From assembly GCF_047511655.1 (NCBI RefSeq), contig NC_133400.1, positions 36,224,001-36,288,000 on the forward strand: 64,000 nt of DNA, written 5' to 3'. Made by a program: the position numbers and the translations under genes. The DNA is from Castor canadensis (Eukaryota; Chordata; Mammalia; Rodentia; Castoridae). Positions 54,069 to 64,000 of this stretch are shown here, piece after piece. The number at the start of each line of letters is the position of its first letter. Positions within the stretch are counted from its first letter, which is position 1. The notes beneath the pieces are model-generated. The model ran no database searches. It had not been told where the DNA came from and saw only the letters and a program-made list of their open reading frames with translations.

Positions 54069-55436
54069 AGTATTTTTGTTACCCTTTGAACTTTAGAATA
54101 TTCTTGTAGTTACAAAGGAATTAATCCTTTTTTTCCCTTGGCACCTTTATCATGCTTCTCCCTCACCCCTTTACAGCATCTATTGGTAACTTTACTTGAA
54201 CAATCTAAAACCCAAATTGCATTTACTTGTTCACATCCATAACCAGCATTGTTTGTTTTACCCTTTTCCACATTTTTGTTAGTGCATATTAATTTACAAT
54301 GTGAGGGGGGGTTTCATTGTGTTATTTCCATACATGCTTACAGTATACTTTGCTCATCCACCCCTCTTAATTGTTCTTATTCTCCCTTTTAGACCATCTC
54401 CCCTTTTAATCTTCCTTGCAATTTTTAAAACTGGGTTTCATTATGGCCTTCTCATGCACGCATGCATGCATTTTGAAATACCCTTCTCACTTGCCTTTCC
54501 CCCTCCCACCACCTGCTGCTTTTATCCTCATAGTCCCCCATGTATGTTCTTGTCCATTTTTTAAAAGGTTCTTTACAAGAGAATGATAATATAATTGAGA
54601 GAAAACATTACAGGCTTTCATTTTTTGGAAATACGGTGTAGTACAGTTCCTGGGAATGAGCGCTTAGGATAGCAGTAGCAGGATTGAATTTTGTCGCTCC
54701 AAGGCAAATAATGACTCCACTATATTCCTGCAGAAGTAGATCCTGGGAGAAGATGTTCATTTTGTTTATGTTTGATTCAGCCTCACTAGTTAATGGATCA
54801 TTTCTTCCGATGTTAAGTAATATTGATTCTGCTGATGTTTCAACTACACTGGTGAGCCCCAGTACACAAGGAATTCTTTACCTATTGACTCCATCCCTCA
54901 TCTCTACCTAGCGTTGTGTCTGTAGTGGTTTTTCTTCTCTTTTTACCTTTTTCTGACTTTTCCTTTTCCGTTGTACTGATTTATATTGTGGAATGGAAGT
55001 GGAATAAAGTGAGGTACTTTCTCTAAATGTCTGGCTAGGAACTTTTATTTAAGGGTGGTAGGAAATAAAATTAATGCTTAGGTGATTTGGGGTAAGACTT
55101 ATTAGATGATTGGATAATGGGATGGCAGCAGTCCCTTTACTGTGTGATTCCCTACACTTCCAAAATATATCTCTGGAGAAGATTCTAGGAATAGTTGATC
55201 AAAGTCAGTACTCCTGGTGATCTTTGGCAGGTAAATGATATAGGTCTTTCTTAGCCATCACTCCCTGAAGTTGTCACCAGCTGAATCAGAATTGAAAAGA
55301 AATAGGGACTTTCAAAGAGGAGGACAAAAATCCAGTCAAAATGGATTTTATTGTACTTAAGGTGCTTACACACAGTCTCATAGTTGGTTATAGTATAATT
55401 TCTTAATCTGTGTAGTCCATCCAAAGATGATTTTTA
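54069..55436. other. Intronic; part repeat-like
   Basis: 54285-54570 (TTTCATTGTGTTATTTCCAT, ATGCACGCATGCATGCATTT) looks like an old L1-type 3' end, not assigned. The remainder shows no exon. Confidence 0.4.
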
Positions 55437-55505
55437 GTGCTTTTTGAACTCAGGGCCTCATGCTTGCTAGGCAGGTGCTCTACCACTTGAACCACTCTGC
55501 TTAGC
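55437..55505 (-). mobile_element. ID-like SINE, truncated
   Basis: TTTTTGAACTCAGGGCCTCA to ACCACTTGAACCACTCTGC. The last SINE before the terminal SIAH1 exon. Confidence 0.8.
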
Positions 55506-55779
55506 GGTTAAAGAGGATTTTAACTGTGTTCTGGAATATTTTGAAAAGAAGGCATATCCATCGCATAACTTCCAAAAGCAAAATGCATATGTAGTGTCTT
55601 GTTTTATATATGCTTTGTTTAGCCCTATATAGTTCCCTTTATTCTTTTGCTCATAGTCAATTTTGCATGAAAATATAAAAGTATTTCCAGCATGTAAACA
55701 TTACTTACACAATAAGTTATAGTTGTAATTATTTTTCTCCTACCTTCTTTTATTTTCTTATTTATTTTGTATTGCAGAA

Positions 55780-56628
55780 ATGAGCCGTCAGACTGCTACA
55801 GCATTACCTACTGGTACCTCCAAGTGTCCACCATCCCAGAGGGTGCCTGCCTTGACTGGCACAACTGCATCCAACAATGACTTGGCGAGTCTTTTTGAGT
55901 GTCCTGTCTGCTTTGACTATGTGTTACCACCCATTCTCCAGTGTCAGAGTGGCCATCTCGTTTGTAGCAACTGTCGCCCAAAACTCACATGTTGTCCAAC
56001 TTGTCGCGGCCCGTTGGGATCCATTCGCAACTTGGCTATGGAGAAAGTGGCCAATTCAGTACTCTTCCCTTGTAAATACGCCTCTTCTGGATGCGAAGTA
56101 ACTCTTCCACACACAGAGAAAGCAGACCATGAAGAGCTCTGTGAGTTTAGGCCTTACTCCTGTCCATGCCCTGGTGCTTCCTGCAAATGGCAAGGCTCTT
56201 TGGATGCTGTGATGCCCCATCTGATGCATCAGCACAAGTCCATTACAACCCTACAGGGAGAGGATATAGTTTTCCTTGCTACAGACATTAATCTTCCTGG
56301 TGCTGTTGACTGGGTGATGATGCAGTCCTGTTTTGGCTTTCACTTCATGTTAGTTTTGGAGAAACAGGAAAAATATGATGGTCATCAGCAATTCTTCGCA
56401 ATTGTACAGCTGATAGGAACACGCAAGCAAGCTGAAAATTTTGCTTATCGACTTGAGCTAAATGGTCATAGGCGGCGATTGACTTGGGAAGCGACTCCTC
56501 GATCTATTCATGAGGGAATTGCAACAGCCATTATGAATAGTGACTGCCTAGTCTTTGACACCAGCATTGCACAGCTTTTTGCAGAAAATGGCAATTTAGG
56601 CATCAATGTAACTATTTCCATGTGTTGA
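55780..56628 (+). CDS. SIAH1: SIAH1, RING-type E3 ubiquitin ligase
   Basis: Complete 282-residue SIAH1 in one exon, stop TGA at 56626. SIAH1 transfers ubiquitin from E2 enzymes (UBCH5 type) to substrates such as DCC, PHD proteins and beta-catenin (through SIP/Skp1/Ebi), mainly in cytosol and nucleus, and acts as a dimer. The RING finger has C41, C44, C55, H59, C62, C65, C72, C75. Two SIAH-type zinc fingers follow (C98, C105, H117, C121; C128, C135, H147, H152). The substrate-binding TRAF-like domain runs from about 154 to 282. All zinc ligands are intact. The length equals the family norm. The acceptor TTTTGTATTGCAG|AA lies two bases upstream of the ATG, so this AUG serves transcripts from the CpG-island exon, while transcripts from the 52.97-kb exon read through it in frame. 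The sequence is almost unchanged from human SIAH1 (I note Val at 107), as expected for strong purifying selection. Confidence 0.99.
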   Translation: MSRQTATALPTGTSKCPPSQRVPALTGTTASNNDLASLFECPVCFDYVLPPILQCQSGHLVCSNCRPKLTCCPTCRGPLGSIRNLAMEKVANSVLFPCKYASSGCEVTLPHTEKADHEELCEFRPYSCPCPGASCKWQGSLDAVMPHLMHQHKSITTLQGEDIVFLATDINLPGAVDWVMMQSCFGFHFMLVLEKQEKYDGHQQFFAIVQLIGTRKQAENFAYRLELNGHRRRLTWEATPRSIHEGIATAIMNSDCLVFDTSIAQLFAENGNLGINVTISMC

Positions 56629-57063
56629 AATGGCAATCAAACATTTTCTGGCCAGTGTTTAAAACTGTTGCATTCAGTTTAACAGAGAATAAGACACCAA
56701 TCTGCCTGCCAACCTGAAACTCTTGGTAGGTAGAAGCTAGACACATGAAGGTAAATAAAAAGAAAGGCTGTTAAATACAGGAAACAGTTGCATGTAGTAA
56801 CACTAATATATTTAAAAATAAGTCAACAGTAAACCACTGAGAAAAATATATATATTCCCCCAAGATGGGCATCTTTTGTATTAAGAAAGGAAGCATTGTA
56901 AAATAATTCTGAATTTTGTGTTTGTTGTAGATTGATTGTACTGTTGAAAAAATTTTTTTTTTGCGCGTGTGTACGTGTGCGTGTTTTTTTTCCTTTAACT
57001 GACAAGCCATCTGAGTGGTTTCAGACCACTGCTTTCCCCTTTGTGAGTCAATACCTAGTGCTG

Positions 57064-57094
<31 letters not shown>

Positions 57095-57171
57095 GAGGGG
57101 TGTGGGTGTGTGTGTTTGCTAATTTTTATTCTAGTTTTTCATTAAATAAATTTGACTTTTCTGTAATTCAG
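56629..57171 (+). other. SIAH1: SIAH1 3' UTR (short form)
   Basis: From the stop to just past the poly(A) signal AATAAA at 57145-57150. A further AATAAA at 56754-56759, 126 bases after the stop, could give a very short 3' UTR. Contains U-rich runs at about 56949 and a run of about 26 U at 57070-57095, plus a GU-repeat. These are possible binding sites for U-rich-element proteins. Longer 3' ends cannot be excluded (ATTAAA/AATAAA-like text recurs, for example CAATAAAG at about 57925). Confidence 0.75.
57145..57150 (+). terminator. SIAH1: Poly(A) signal AATAAA
   Basis: Canonical hexamer in ATTAAATAAATTTG, with T- and GT-rich sequence downstream (from about 57174). The best candidate for the main 3' end. 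Confidence 0.7.
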
Positions 57172-58739
57172 GTTTTATCTCACTTTTTTTGTACCTTTTT
57201 AAAGTTAGTCTTTTGATATGCATAACTGTTTATGTCAAAGTTTGTGTTCAGTACGTATTTTCTTTTCCCTCATTAATCAGTTCATTAGAAATATTTTAAA
57301 TTCAGCTATTTTGTGAAGATACGGTTCCAGAAAGGAATGGTAACATCAGAACAATTATCAAGCTATTTGAAGCAGCTATAAGATGGTCTTCTCAGTGTGT
57401 CTCCCTATCTCACTCCTTCTCATCCAGTCATGCTTTCAGGCTTACTCTCTGAAAGGTTAGGGAATACATTCTCATTTATATAAATAACTGAAAAAAAAAT
57501 CAGGCTTTTTTTTTTTTCTTTTCCAAAATATCTTGGGCAAATCACATGTTTAAAATTTGTTCTTGTATTTATTGGTTTTGCAAAAGAAGGCATCGTCACA
57601 CTCAGTATTTGTAATTTAAAGCAAATCATTTGTTTAAAAAGGCAGTTTGCAAAAAATGTTTTGGTCTTTTATAATTCTCATTAAAAAGATTATCTGGCAA
57701 ATTAAGCAATCAGTGTGTCTGCTTCAGTTCTAAGTTTAGTAAAGTTAACTATGTAGCAGAAAGTAGTGTCTCGTCATTTTGACAGGTGTTAGAATTGTAT
57801 TCTGAAGCACAGCAAAAAACTGAGTATATGGTCTTTGGACTACACAGCCCCTCTCCTTTCCATTTTGAGTCTCACAACAAAATTTGGAAGACTAAAATGC
57901 AATCACTTTGTCCCCTTAAATAGCAATAAAGGCGAGTTAATTTAGCATTTCATAAGCCCTGGTGGTTAAGTCTTGACTGCAGCTAGACTTAAGTACCCAA
58001 GTGCCAGTCTGCCTGTACCCAACTTACCAGTCGCGTGATGTTGGTGTAGCACTGTGAAGGGTTAAGTGAGGTACAAGTTAGTTACCTGAAACGATGCTTT
58101 GCATGTAAGCACTCAACAAATGTTAGATGCAATTATTATGCCTTTAGTACAGCTAACTTGCTAGTTGCCCCCAGGCAGAGGGCAACATTTTGAAATTGTC
58201 ATCTGAATGGGCAAAGATTATTGTGTTTTTAAACCGAGTGTCTCAAGCATAAAGTCACTGAGGATTAACTTGGTCTCTCCCCTTATCTTACTACCAGTTG
58301 TGGGTAACTGTTACTTCTGTTAACATTTTCAGGAGAGAAGATTGCTCAGGTTCTTCCGTATATTGGTAATACACTTATGTAGTATAATATACTTATTTTT
58401 GGAGTAAAAGAATAGTTCAACCACACGTTCATATCCTGATTTGTTTGCATGTGTTTAGAAAAGCAGCTTTTATTCCTCATTTAATATACTGAGTATTAAT
58501 TTGTGGAGGTGTATCATTTTGTGGTTTTAATATATTGTAGAATGCATTTCATTATAAAAATAGTACCTATTGTGTAGACTTTGAAGTCTCAATGGTATGC
58601 AATAAGAGATCTGTCATCTTCAGTGATGGCTAATGTTTTTATTCCGCCTAGCTATTTAAGTGCATGTACTTGTACATATTTTTGAAAAATATTAAGACTG
58701 TAATTACATGACCCTGTCACCACACAAGATCTTCTGAGC
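57172..58739. other. Downstream of SIAH1; possible extended 3' UTR
   Basis: About 1.5 kb with almost no repeats. 58080-58140 is MIR/L2-like. No coding exon on either strand that I recognise. In human the convergent neighbour is LONP2, but I do not see a LONP2 terminal coding exon here. Confidence 0.4.
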
Positions 58740-58825
58740 CATTTTAATCTCTGGAAGGCACAGCACTCAGGAGGATCCTGAGTTTGAAGCCAGCCTGGGC
58801 TGTAGTCACTCTGTCTCAAAGGAGA
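58740..58825 (+). mobile_element. B1-like SINE, truncated
   Basis: GGCACAGCACTCAGGAGGAT, GTTTGAAGCCAGCCTGGGCT, CTCTGTCTCAAAGG. Confidence 0.75.
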
Positions 58826-59807
58826 AAACAAGCTTGAGGAAACATCATTTATCATTGTTGGTAACTTGAGGATTCTTGTTTGATATATTTACTTGGTTGA
58901 AGCAGAGTTTTTTATGTGGCTATAAATAACCTCTGAACATTACTATGTTTTCTGGTTGTATTCTTGGAATACAATTTTAAAAAGTCTTGATACTTTATCA
59001 TTGCTTTCTGGAGAGGTTCAGAATAGAAGTGTGAAGTATTTTAGGTTTTGCTAATTTAAGCAAAGTAAGGTAGGTAAATTTTGTGTGTGTCTGACAGCTG
59101 AGACGGTTGATGTTTGTTAACCTATTATTTCTTCTGAGACATAATAGTCTTGACTTACTGGGAGGAGATATACAGCCACATTTCTTGGTTCCTTTGAGAT
59201 TTAACTCATGAAGTTTAACTCTTGTTCTTAAATTGCTTTGTTATACTGAATAATTTCTATTTTTCCTTGTCCTTTTTTTTGGTGTCTTTCAGATTTTATG
59301 AGGTAGATTCAGATTATATTAACTTTGCTATTTTGCTTTTAATACTTACGTAAGGCATCACACATGGTAAGCAACTACTCTACCACTGAGCTACACTCCC
59401 AGCCCTGTCTTTATACTTCTAAACTTGTATTTGTTTTATTGAATTGAGTCGTGGACTGGTTTTGTGTTAGTAATCACTGACAGATTTTTTTTCCCTTTTG
59501 CTTTTTTATTGTAGACATGACTTTTTAGGCCCTGCTTACATTTCTGTAAGATAGTATAGCTCAGACAAAATAGTAGCATGCATCCTCTCCCTGCTTAAGA
59601 GCTCTTTTTATTCAGGAACACCTTCAGTGAATCTTATGGTAGAATCTTACTCAGATTCCTGACTAGAAGAATTGTTAAATAATCCAAATTAAAAAAAAAT
59701 TATATCAAAGCAGACATACCTGGTGTCTGTCTGTGACCTTTACATTAGAATGGGCAAAGATCGAATATAATGGGATGAGTAGAGTGTCCGAACTGCTAAC
59801 TAATACC
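58826..59807. other. Intergenic, one ID fragment
   Basis: 59350-59405 is a partial ID unit on the - strand (CTACCACTGAGCTACACTCC). No gene seen. Confidence 0.45.
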
Positions 59808-59812
59808 GTTGT

Positions 59813-60850
59813 CTTTTCTTTTTTTTCATTTATTCACATGTGCATACATTGTTTGGGTCATTTTTCCACCCTGCTTCCCTCTCCCCTCAGTTCCAGGCAG
59901 GTCCCGTTCTGCCCTTATCAGAAAAAGACATAAGTATAATAAGAAAAAGCGTTTTTGCTAGTTAAGGATAGCTATATGGAAAGATTCCTACTATTGCTCT
60001 CATGTACCCATGTGTTACCACCCATGTTGATTCAACTCTAACTGATCTTTACACTGGTTCCTGATCCCCTGCTCATGATAACCTCTGTCTCTTTAAGGTT
60101 TCTGTATTAGTTCCTCTGGAATGGGGACATCAAACGCTTTCATGTTTTGGGTTTTCTACCCATTTCTATATCTCTCGTATGTGCTCTCCCCTTGTCATGT
60201 GATCCCAGTCCAACCACACTGCTGCATTTGCCCTAGATCTAAAGTCCGCATATGAGGGAGAACATAGAATTTTTGGTCTTCTGAGCCTGGCTGACCTCGC
60301 TCAGGATGATGTTCTCCAATTCCATCCATTTACTTGCGAATGATAAGATTTCATTCTTCTTCATGGCTGAGTAAAATTCCGTTGTGTATAGATACCACAT
60401 TTTCTTGATCATTCGTCAGTAGTTGGGCATCTTGGCTGTTTCCATAACTTGGCTATTGTGAATAGTGCCGCAATAAACATGGGTGTGCAGGTGCCTCTGG
60501 AGTAACCTGTGTTGCATTCCTTTGCGTATATCCCCAGGAGTGGGATTGCTGGATAATGGTAGATCTATGTTTAGATTTTTAAGAAGCCTCCAAAATTTTT
60601 TCCAGAGTGGTTGCACCAGCTTGCATTCCCACCAGCAGTGGATTAGTGTTCCTTTTTTCCCACATCCTCGCCAACACGTTTTGGTGGTGGTGGTTTTGAT
60701 GCTGTTTTAACAGGGGTGAGGTGGAATCTTGATGTGGTTTTGATTTGCATTTCTTTTATGGCCAGAGATGGTGAGCATTTTTTCATGTGTTTTTTCACCA
60801 TTTGAATTTCTTCTTTTGAAAAAGTTCTGTTTAGTTCAGTTGCCCCCATT
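59813..60850 (-). mobile_element. L1 3' fragment, about 1 kb
   Basis: The same L1 lineage as the 10.1-15.2 kb copy: it shares ACATGTGCATACATTGTTTG near the end and GGGAGAACATAGAATTTTTG further in. It contains the ORF2 C-terminus in broken frames ([39 protein letters not shown]) with several indels, so it is older than the first copy. 5'-truncated near 60850. Confidence 0.92.
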
Positions 60851-60884
60851 GTCATTTGTATAGGTTATACAAGAAAGGTACAGA

Positions 60885-61005
60885 TAGCCTGGCATGGTGG
60901 CACATGTCTAATGCCAGGCTCAAGAGGTTGAAGCAGGAATGGCAAGGCCACATAGCTAAGGAGGACAGCATGAGCTACATAGTAAGACCACCTCAAAAGA
61001 ACAGG
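60885..61005 (+). mobile_element. B1-like SINE, rearranged
   Basis: GCCTGGCATGGTGGCACATG start, GAGCTACATAGTAAGACCAC end, with an insertion (AGGCCACATAGCTAAGG) in the middle. Confidence 0.75.
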
Positions 61006-62085
61006 TAGAGGTAGGAATGTTGTGGAAACCTGCCGATTGAGCGGTGCCCATGGGCATTCAGAACTCAAGGGTTACCTGGCATTGTACTTGCTTATGTCAT
61101 CTTACGCTAGTTATTTACCAAAAAACTGACCATATGGGCATCATCCAAACAAAATTCAACTTTCTGCTGAGCACCTACTAAAACTTGGTGGTGACCGGGG
61201 GTGGGGGGGTTGAATTCTGATTCTGTACCCACTAACTTGAGTAACCTCTGCCTAGTTCCTCCTGTGTCTGGGGTCTGCTGTAGCACTGTATAAGGGCCTG
61301 AGGAAGGCTAAGCATGCTACAAAGTGCTTGTAGTTATTGTCTAAAATCTCCAGTGTCTGCTGAACCGGACATTTTCCCTACCCTTACCCAGCTTTAAGCA
61401 ATTTCTTTGATAAGATTTTTTTGTGGATGTAATTTTGTTGGATCTTTCTAAATTCTAAATTAACAGGTTTGTACGTTAATGAAAGAATACTTGATTTGGT
61501 CAGGTCACATTTAAATACACAAGTTAGGATTCAGTCTGTAGCGTTTTAGTTCCTATTCCCTAGAAATATGTTAAACACACTGAATATTCTAAAGTTCATT
61601 AATAAGCACAAACTACAGTATGTTCCAAATAAGTGAATTTTTATTGCCAATAAAGCTTTCCCTAGAATTAAAATTCTTTTGGAAACTTTTAAAATGTCTC
61701 AGTAGCCATTCAATTGGATTTGACCGTTTATTCTCATCCTTTTACTATTTCCTTCCTGTTTCAGTGCTTATTTTCTTTTTGAAAGTAAAGGCCATAATTT
61801 TCATTGTAGGACCCATTAAATAGTAAAACAAAATAAAGAAGTGAGAATCAGTACTGGACGATGAGTTATCAAACTGTATACTGACTGTAATCCTGATTTT
61901 TGCTGAAGTTTTCATGGGGAGAGGGGCTCAGGTCCAACTCCACATTTTGGCCATGAACAGGTTATGTTACTATAGCAGAACCACTTGATGTTTACATCTA
62001 ATAATCCCAGTGAGACTTTGGATGTGGAACTGTTATTTGATAAGATTACCATTTTTGTGTGCCTTAGTGTCAAGACCCTTATTAA
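61006..62085. other. Intergenic, no gene seen
   Basis: About 1.1 kb with no SINE. Open frames under 70 codons without domains. Confidence 0.4.
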
Positions 62086-62089
62086 GGTT

Positions 62090-62168
62090 TGGGCTGGAGC
62101 TGTGGCTCAAGTGGTAAGAGTGCTTGTGACCCCTGAGTTCAAACCCCTCCCCCTGCCGGCCAAAAAGT
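62090..62168 (+). mobile_element. ID-like SINE, internally deleted
   Basis: GGGCTGGAGCTGTGGCTCAA start; GAGTTCAAACCCCTCCCCC end; the middle is shortened (GTGCTTGTGACCC). Confidence 0.78.
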
Positions 62169-62261
62169 TTTATCCTATTTTAGGAGACCATAAAGGAAAA
62201 CACTAAGCACCTTTTGCCCTCAGCAATTGATTGCCTAACATTGATTCTGGTGACATGTCAT

Positions 62262-62650
62262 TATGATTTGAATGAGATGTGCCCCCCACCTAAGGCTTGT
62301 GTTGAAAACTTGGTGTCTCAAGCTGGTGGCATTTTGCGGAGGTGACTAAATCCAATGATTATCTTATAGCTGAATGGGTGTTGGGAAGGGGGAGTTGCTA
62401 GTCGAGAAGCAGGTTTACTGGGAGAGGGCCCTTGATGGGACCTATCTCCTGAACCCTTCCTCTCGGCCCTCTTCTCTGCCTCTAGCTTGCCATGAGGCAA
62501 GCAGCTCTGCGTTGGCCATGCCCTTTCTGCTGTGATGGCCTGCCTCAGCACAGCCTCACAGTGATGGGGTTCAGTAAATCTTTCCTCCTTTGTTTTTCTC
62601 AGGTATTCTGTCACATCAGTCACCTAGTACTGGAAGCTAGTGTAGACGCC
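62262..62650 (+). mobile_element. MaLR-type solo LTR relic
   Basis: TTATGATTTGAATGAGATGT, GGCATTTTGCGGAGGTGACT, TTTCTGCTGTGATGGCCTGC, AAATCTTTCCTCCTTTG and CAGGTATTCTGTCACATCAG follow the MST/MLT-type LTR order. No internal retroviral genes are attached. Confidence 0.65.
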
Positions 62651-62764
62651 ACTATCCACTGTGTCCAAGTGAGTCAGAACCCTCCATGTCTCACACATTG
62701 GAAATGAGACCATTTGTGTCCCCACTGTTAGGAAGAGGATCTGTGGTGTGGCCAGAATGCAAAT

Positions 62765-62862
62765 TTTTTTTTTTGGGTGTGGAGGGGGTGCTGTGGATAA
62801 CCCAGGATCTCACCAGTGTCAAGCAAGCACCCTTATCACTGAGCTAATGCTCCAGTCCAGAA
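62765..62862 (-). mobile_element. ID-like SINE, diverged
   Basis: Poly(T), then GATAACCCAGGATCTCACC to CACTGAGCTAATGCTCCAG. Confidence 0.65.
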
Positions 62863-63184
62863 TGCAAATCTTGATTGCTGTTAGGGGAAGAAAGAAAAAT
62901 TGTGTTTTAATCAGCACATATACCGTGTGCACTCCCAACACCTTATTTAAAGGAAATTTTAAGTATGTGAAATACCCTTCACAGTCATGTAACCTTACCC
63001 TATAGTCAGATTTACCAACTTATCTTAAATATTTTAGTATGACCTTAAACAGGTGACATCTATCCATGAATTTGCATACAAGTAATCGAATGATTCTTAA
63101 TGTGTGGCATGGCTCCTGGTGAAGTTCATCAGAGGGACCAGTAAATGGACAGACACAGTGGAAATGTGTACACCTCAATCACAC
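62863..63184. other. Intergenic, no gene seen
   Basis: No repeat or gene assigned. Confidence 0.4.
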
Positions 63185-63189
63185 TATAA

Positions 63190-63532
63190 ACTTTTTTTTT
63201 TTTTTTTTTTTGCAGTACCTTGGTTTGAACTCAGGGCCTCATGCTTACTAGGCAGGCACTCTTAGCACTTGAGCCATGCTCCCAAACCCAGTTTGCTCTA
63301 GTTATTGTTTAGGTAGGGTGTCACTCCTTTTTGCCTGTGGCTAGCTTCAGACCTCGATCATCCTACCTATGCCTCCCAAGTAACTGGGACCACAGGTACT
63401 CCTCTGCACATCCAGCTTAAAGAGATGGGTCTCATGAACATTTTGCCAGAGATGGTTTTTGAACTTTGTCCTGATTTCTGCTTCCTACATAAGCATGAGC
63501 TTATAAGCATGAGCACCTGCATCCAGACTTTA
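63190..63532 (-). mobile_element. Three-unit SINE (B1-B1-ID)
   Basis: 19-base poly(T), full ID unit (CTTACTAGGCAGGCACTCTT), linker TTTGCTCTAGTTATTGTTTA, first 7SL-like unit ending CTGCACATCCAGC, second 7SL-like unit (GAGATGGGTCTCATGAACAT to GCACCTGCATCCAG), with a short duplication (TAAGCATGAGCTTATAAGC). Confidence 0.8.
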
Positions 63533-63822
63533 GTTTCAGTACTTGGAAAGTGAATAAAAAGAGCTGGTTAACTACACATATCCCAAGGCTCACCCCTACT
63601 GAATTAGAATTTGGTTAGTAGAAAGTACAGCTGATTGTGATACAAGGGATCTTGCACTATCCTATTAATGCTAGAAAAACATGCTCAACATCACTAATCG
63701 TTAGAAGTGTGAACAGGAACACTACATCCTACCCACTAGGTGTGGTAAGGAGTGGAAAGTTGGAACTCTGCATATTGCTGGTGGTAATGTCAAAATGTGC
63801 TGCTGAGATGGGAAGCGATTTG
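63533..63822. other. Intergenic, no gene seen
   Basis: 63637-63820 resembles an old L1-type 3' segment (GAACTCTGCATATTGCTGG), not assigned with confidence. Confidence 0.35.
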
Positions 63823-63898
63823 GTCAGGGCTCAGTGACAGAGCACTTGCTTAGCCAAGGCCGTGTTCCATCCCCAGCACCACACACAGATACACACAC
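63823..63898 (+). mobile_element. ID SINE monomer
   Basis: GGTCAGGGCTCAGTGACAGA start, GTTCCATCCCCAGCACCAC end, tail ACACACAGATACACACAC. Confidence 0.78.
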
Positions 63899-64000
63899 AA
63901 ATCTGGTCAAAATGTTAAGATACAAAATTATTTTCTTGGTTGTACTTCTGTATTAAAGTACTTAAGATTGGCAATTTATAAAAGACAATTTTATTTTTTT

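Larger units (their letters stand above)
35882..55777 (+). other. SIAH1: SIAH1 intron 1
   Basis: GTAAGT at the 5' end and a long pyrimidine tract ending TTTTGTATTGCAG at the 3' end. It is 19.9 kb, filled with SINEs and old repeats, and contains one alternative first exon at about 52.5-53.06 kb. Confidence 0.85.

Overview
The window is nuclear DNA of a mammal, most likely a non-murid rodent. It is dense with chimeric SINEs that join 7SL/B1-like units to an ID-like (tRNA-Ala/BC1-type) unit, together with plain ID and B1-like copies, a young L1 and ancient L2/MIR/L1M relics. SINEs of this kind suggest a castorimorph (for example beaver) or squirrel-like lineage; the exact species is inference. 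There are no bacterial features, CRISPR arrays or operons.

The only clear functional gene is SIAH1 on the + strand, occupying the right half. A strong CpG island (about 35.2-36.5 kb) holds a non-coding first exon ending at a GTAAGT donor (35881|35882). A 19.9-kb intron full of repeats follows. The 282-residue protein is encoded in one terminal exon (CDS 55780-56628), with a 3' UTR and a poly(A) signal at 57145. Inside the intron a second GC-rich patch (52.5-53.06 kb) carries an alternative coding first exon (ATG at 52971, donor after 53061). It splices in phase to the terminal exon and adds 31 residues, matching the layout of the known longer SIAH1 isoform. SIAH1 is a RING E3 ubiquitin ligase, and the two promoters would give two N-termini of one enzyme.

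The left half (1-35 kb) is intergenic. It holds a 5'-truncated L1 on the - strand (about 10.1-15.2 kb) inserted in an L2 relic. Within the L1 is a second, nested insertion: the first 240 nt of 7SK RNA, without a poly(A) tail and flanked by a 17-bp target-site duplication. This is the most unusual object in the window. An RPL32 processed pseudogene lies at 29.31-29.81 kb. Older layers include MIR, L2, L1M, MaLR-type LTR and Tigger-like DNA transposon relics, many split by later SINEs.

The right flank (57.2-64 kb) has no gene I recognise. It carries an L1 3' fragment (59.8-60.85 kb), a MaLR-type LTR and further SINEs. Repeat edges are read by eye and are good to about 5-15 bases unless a target-site duplication fixes them.
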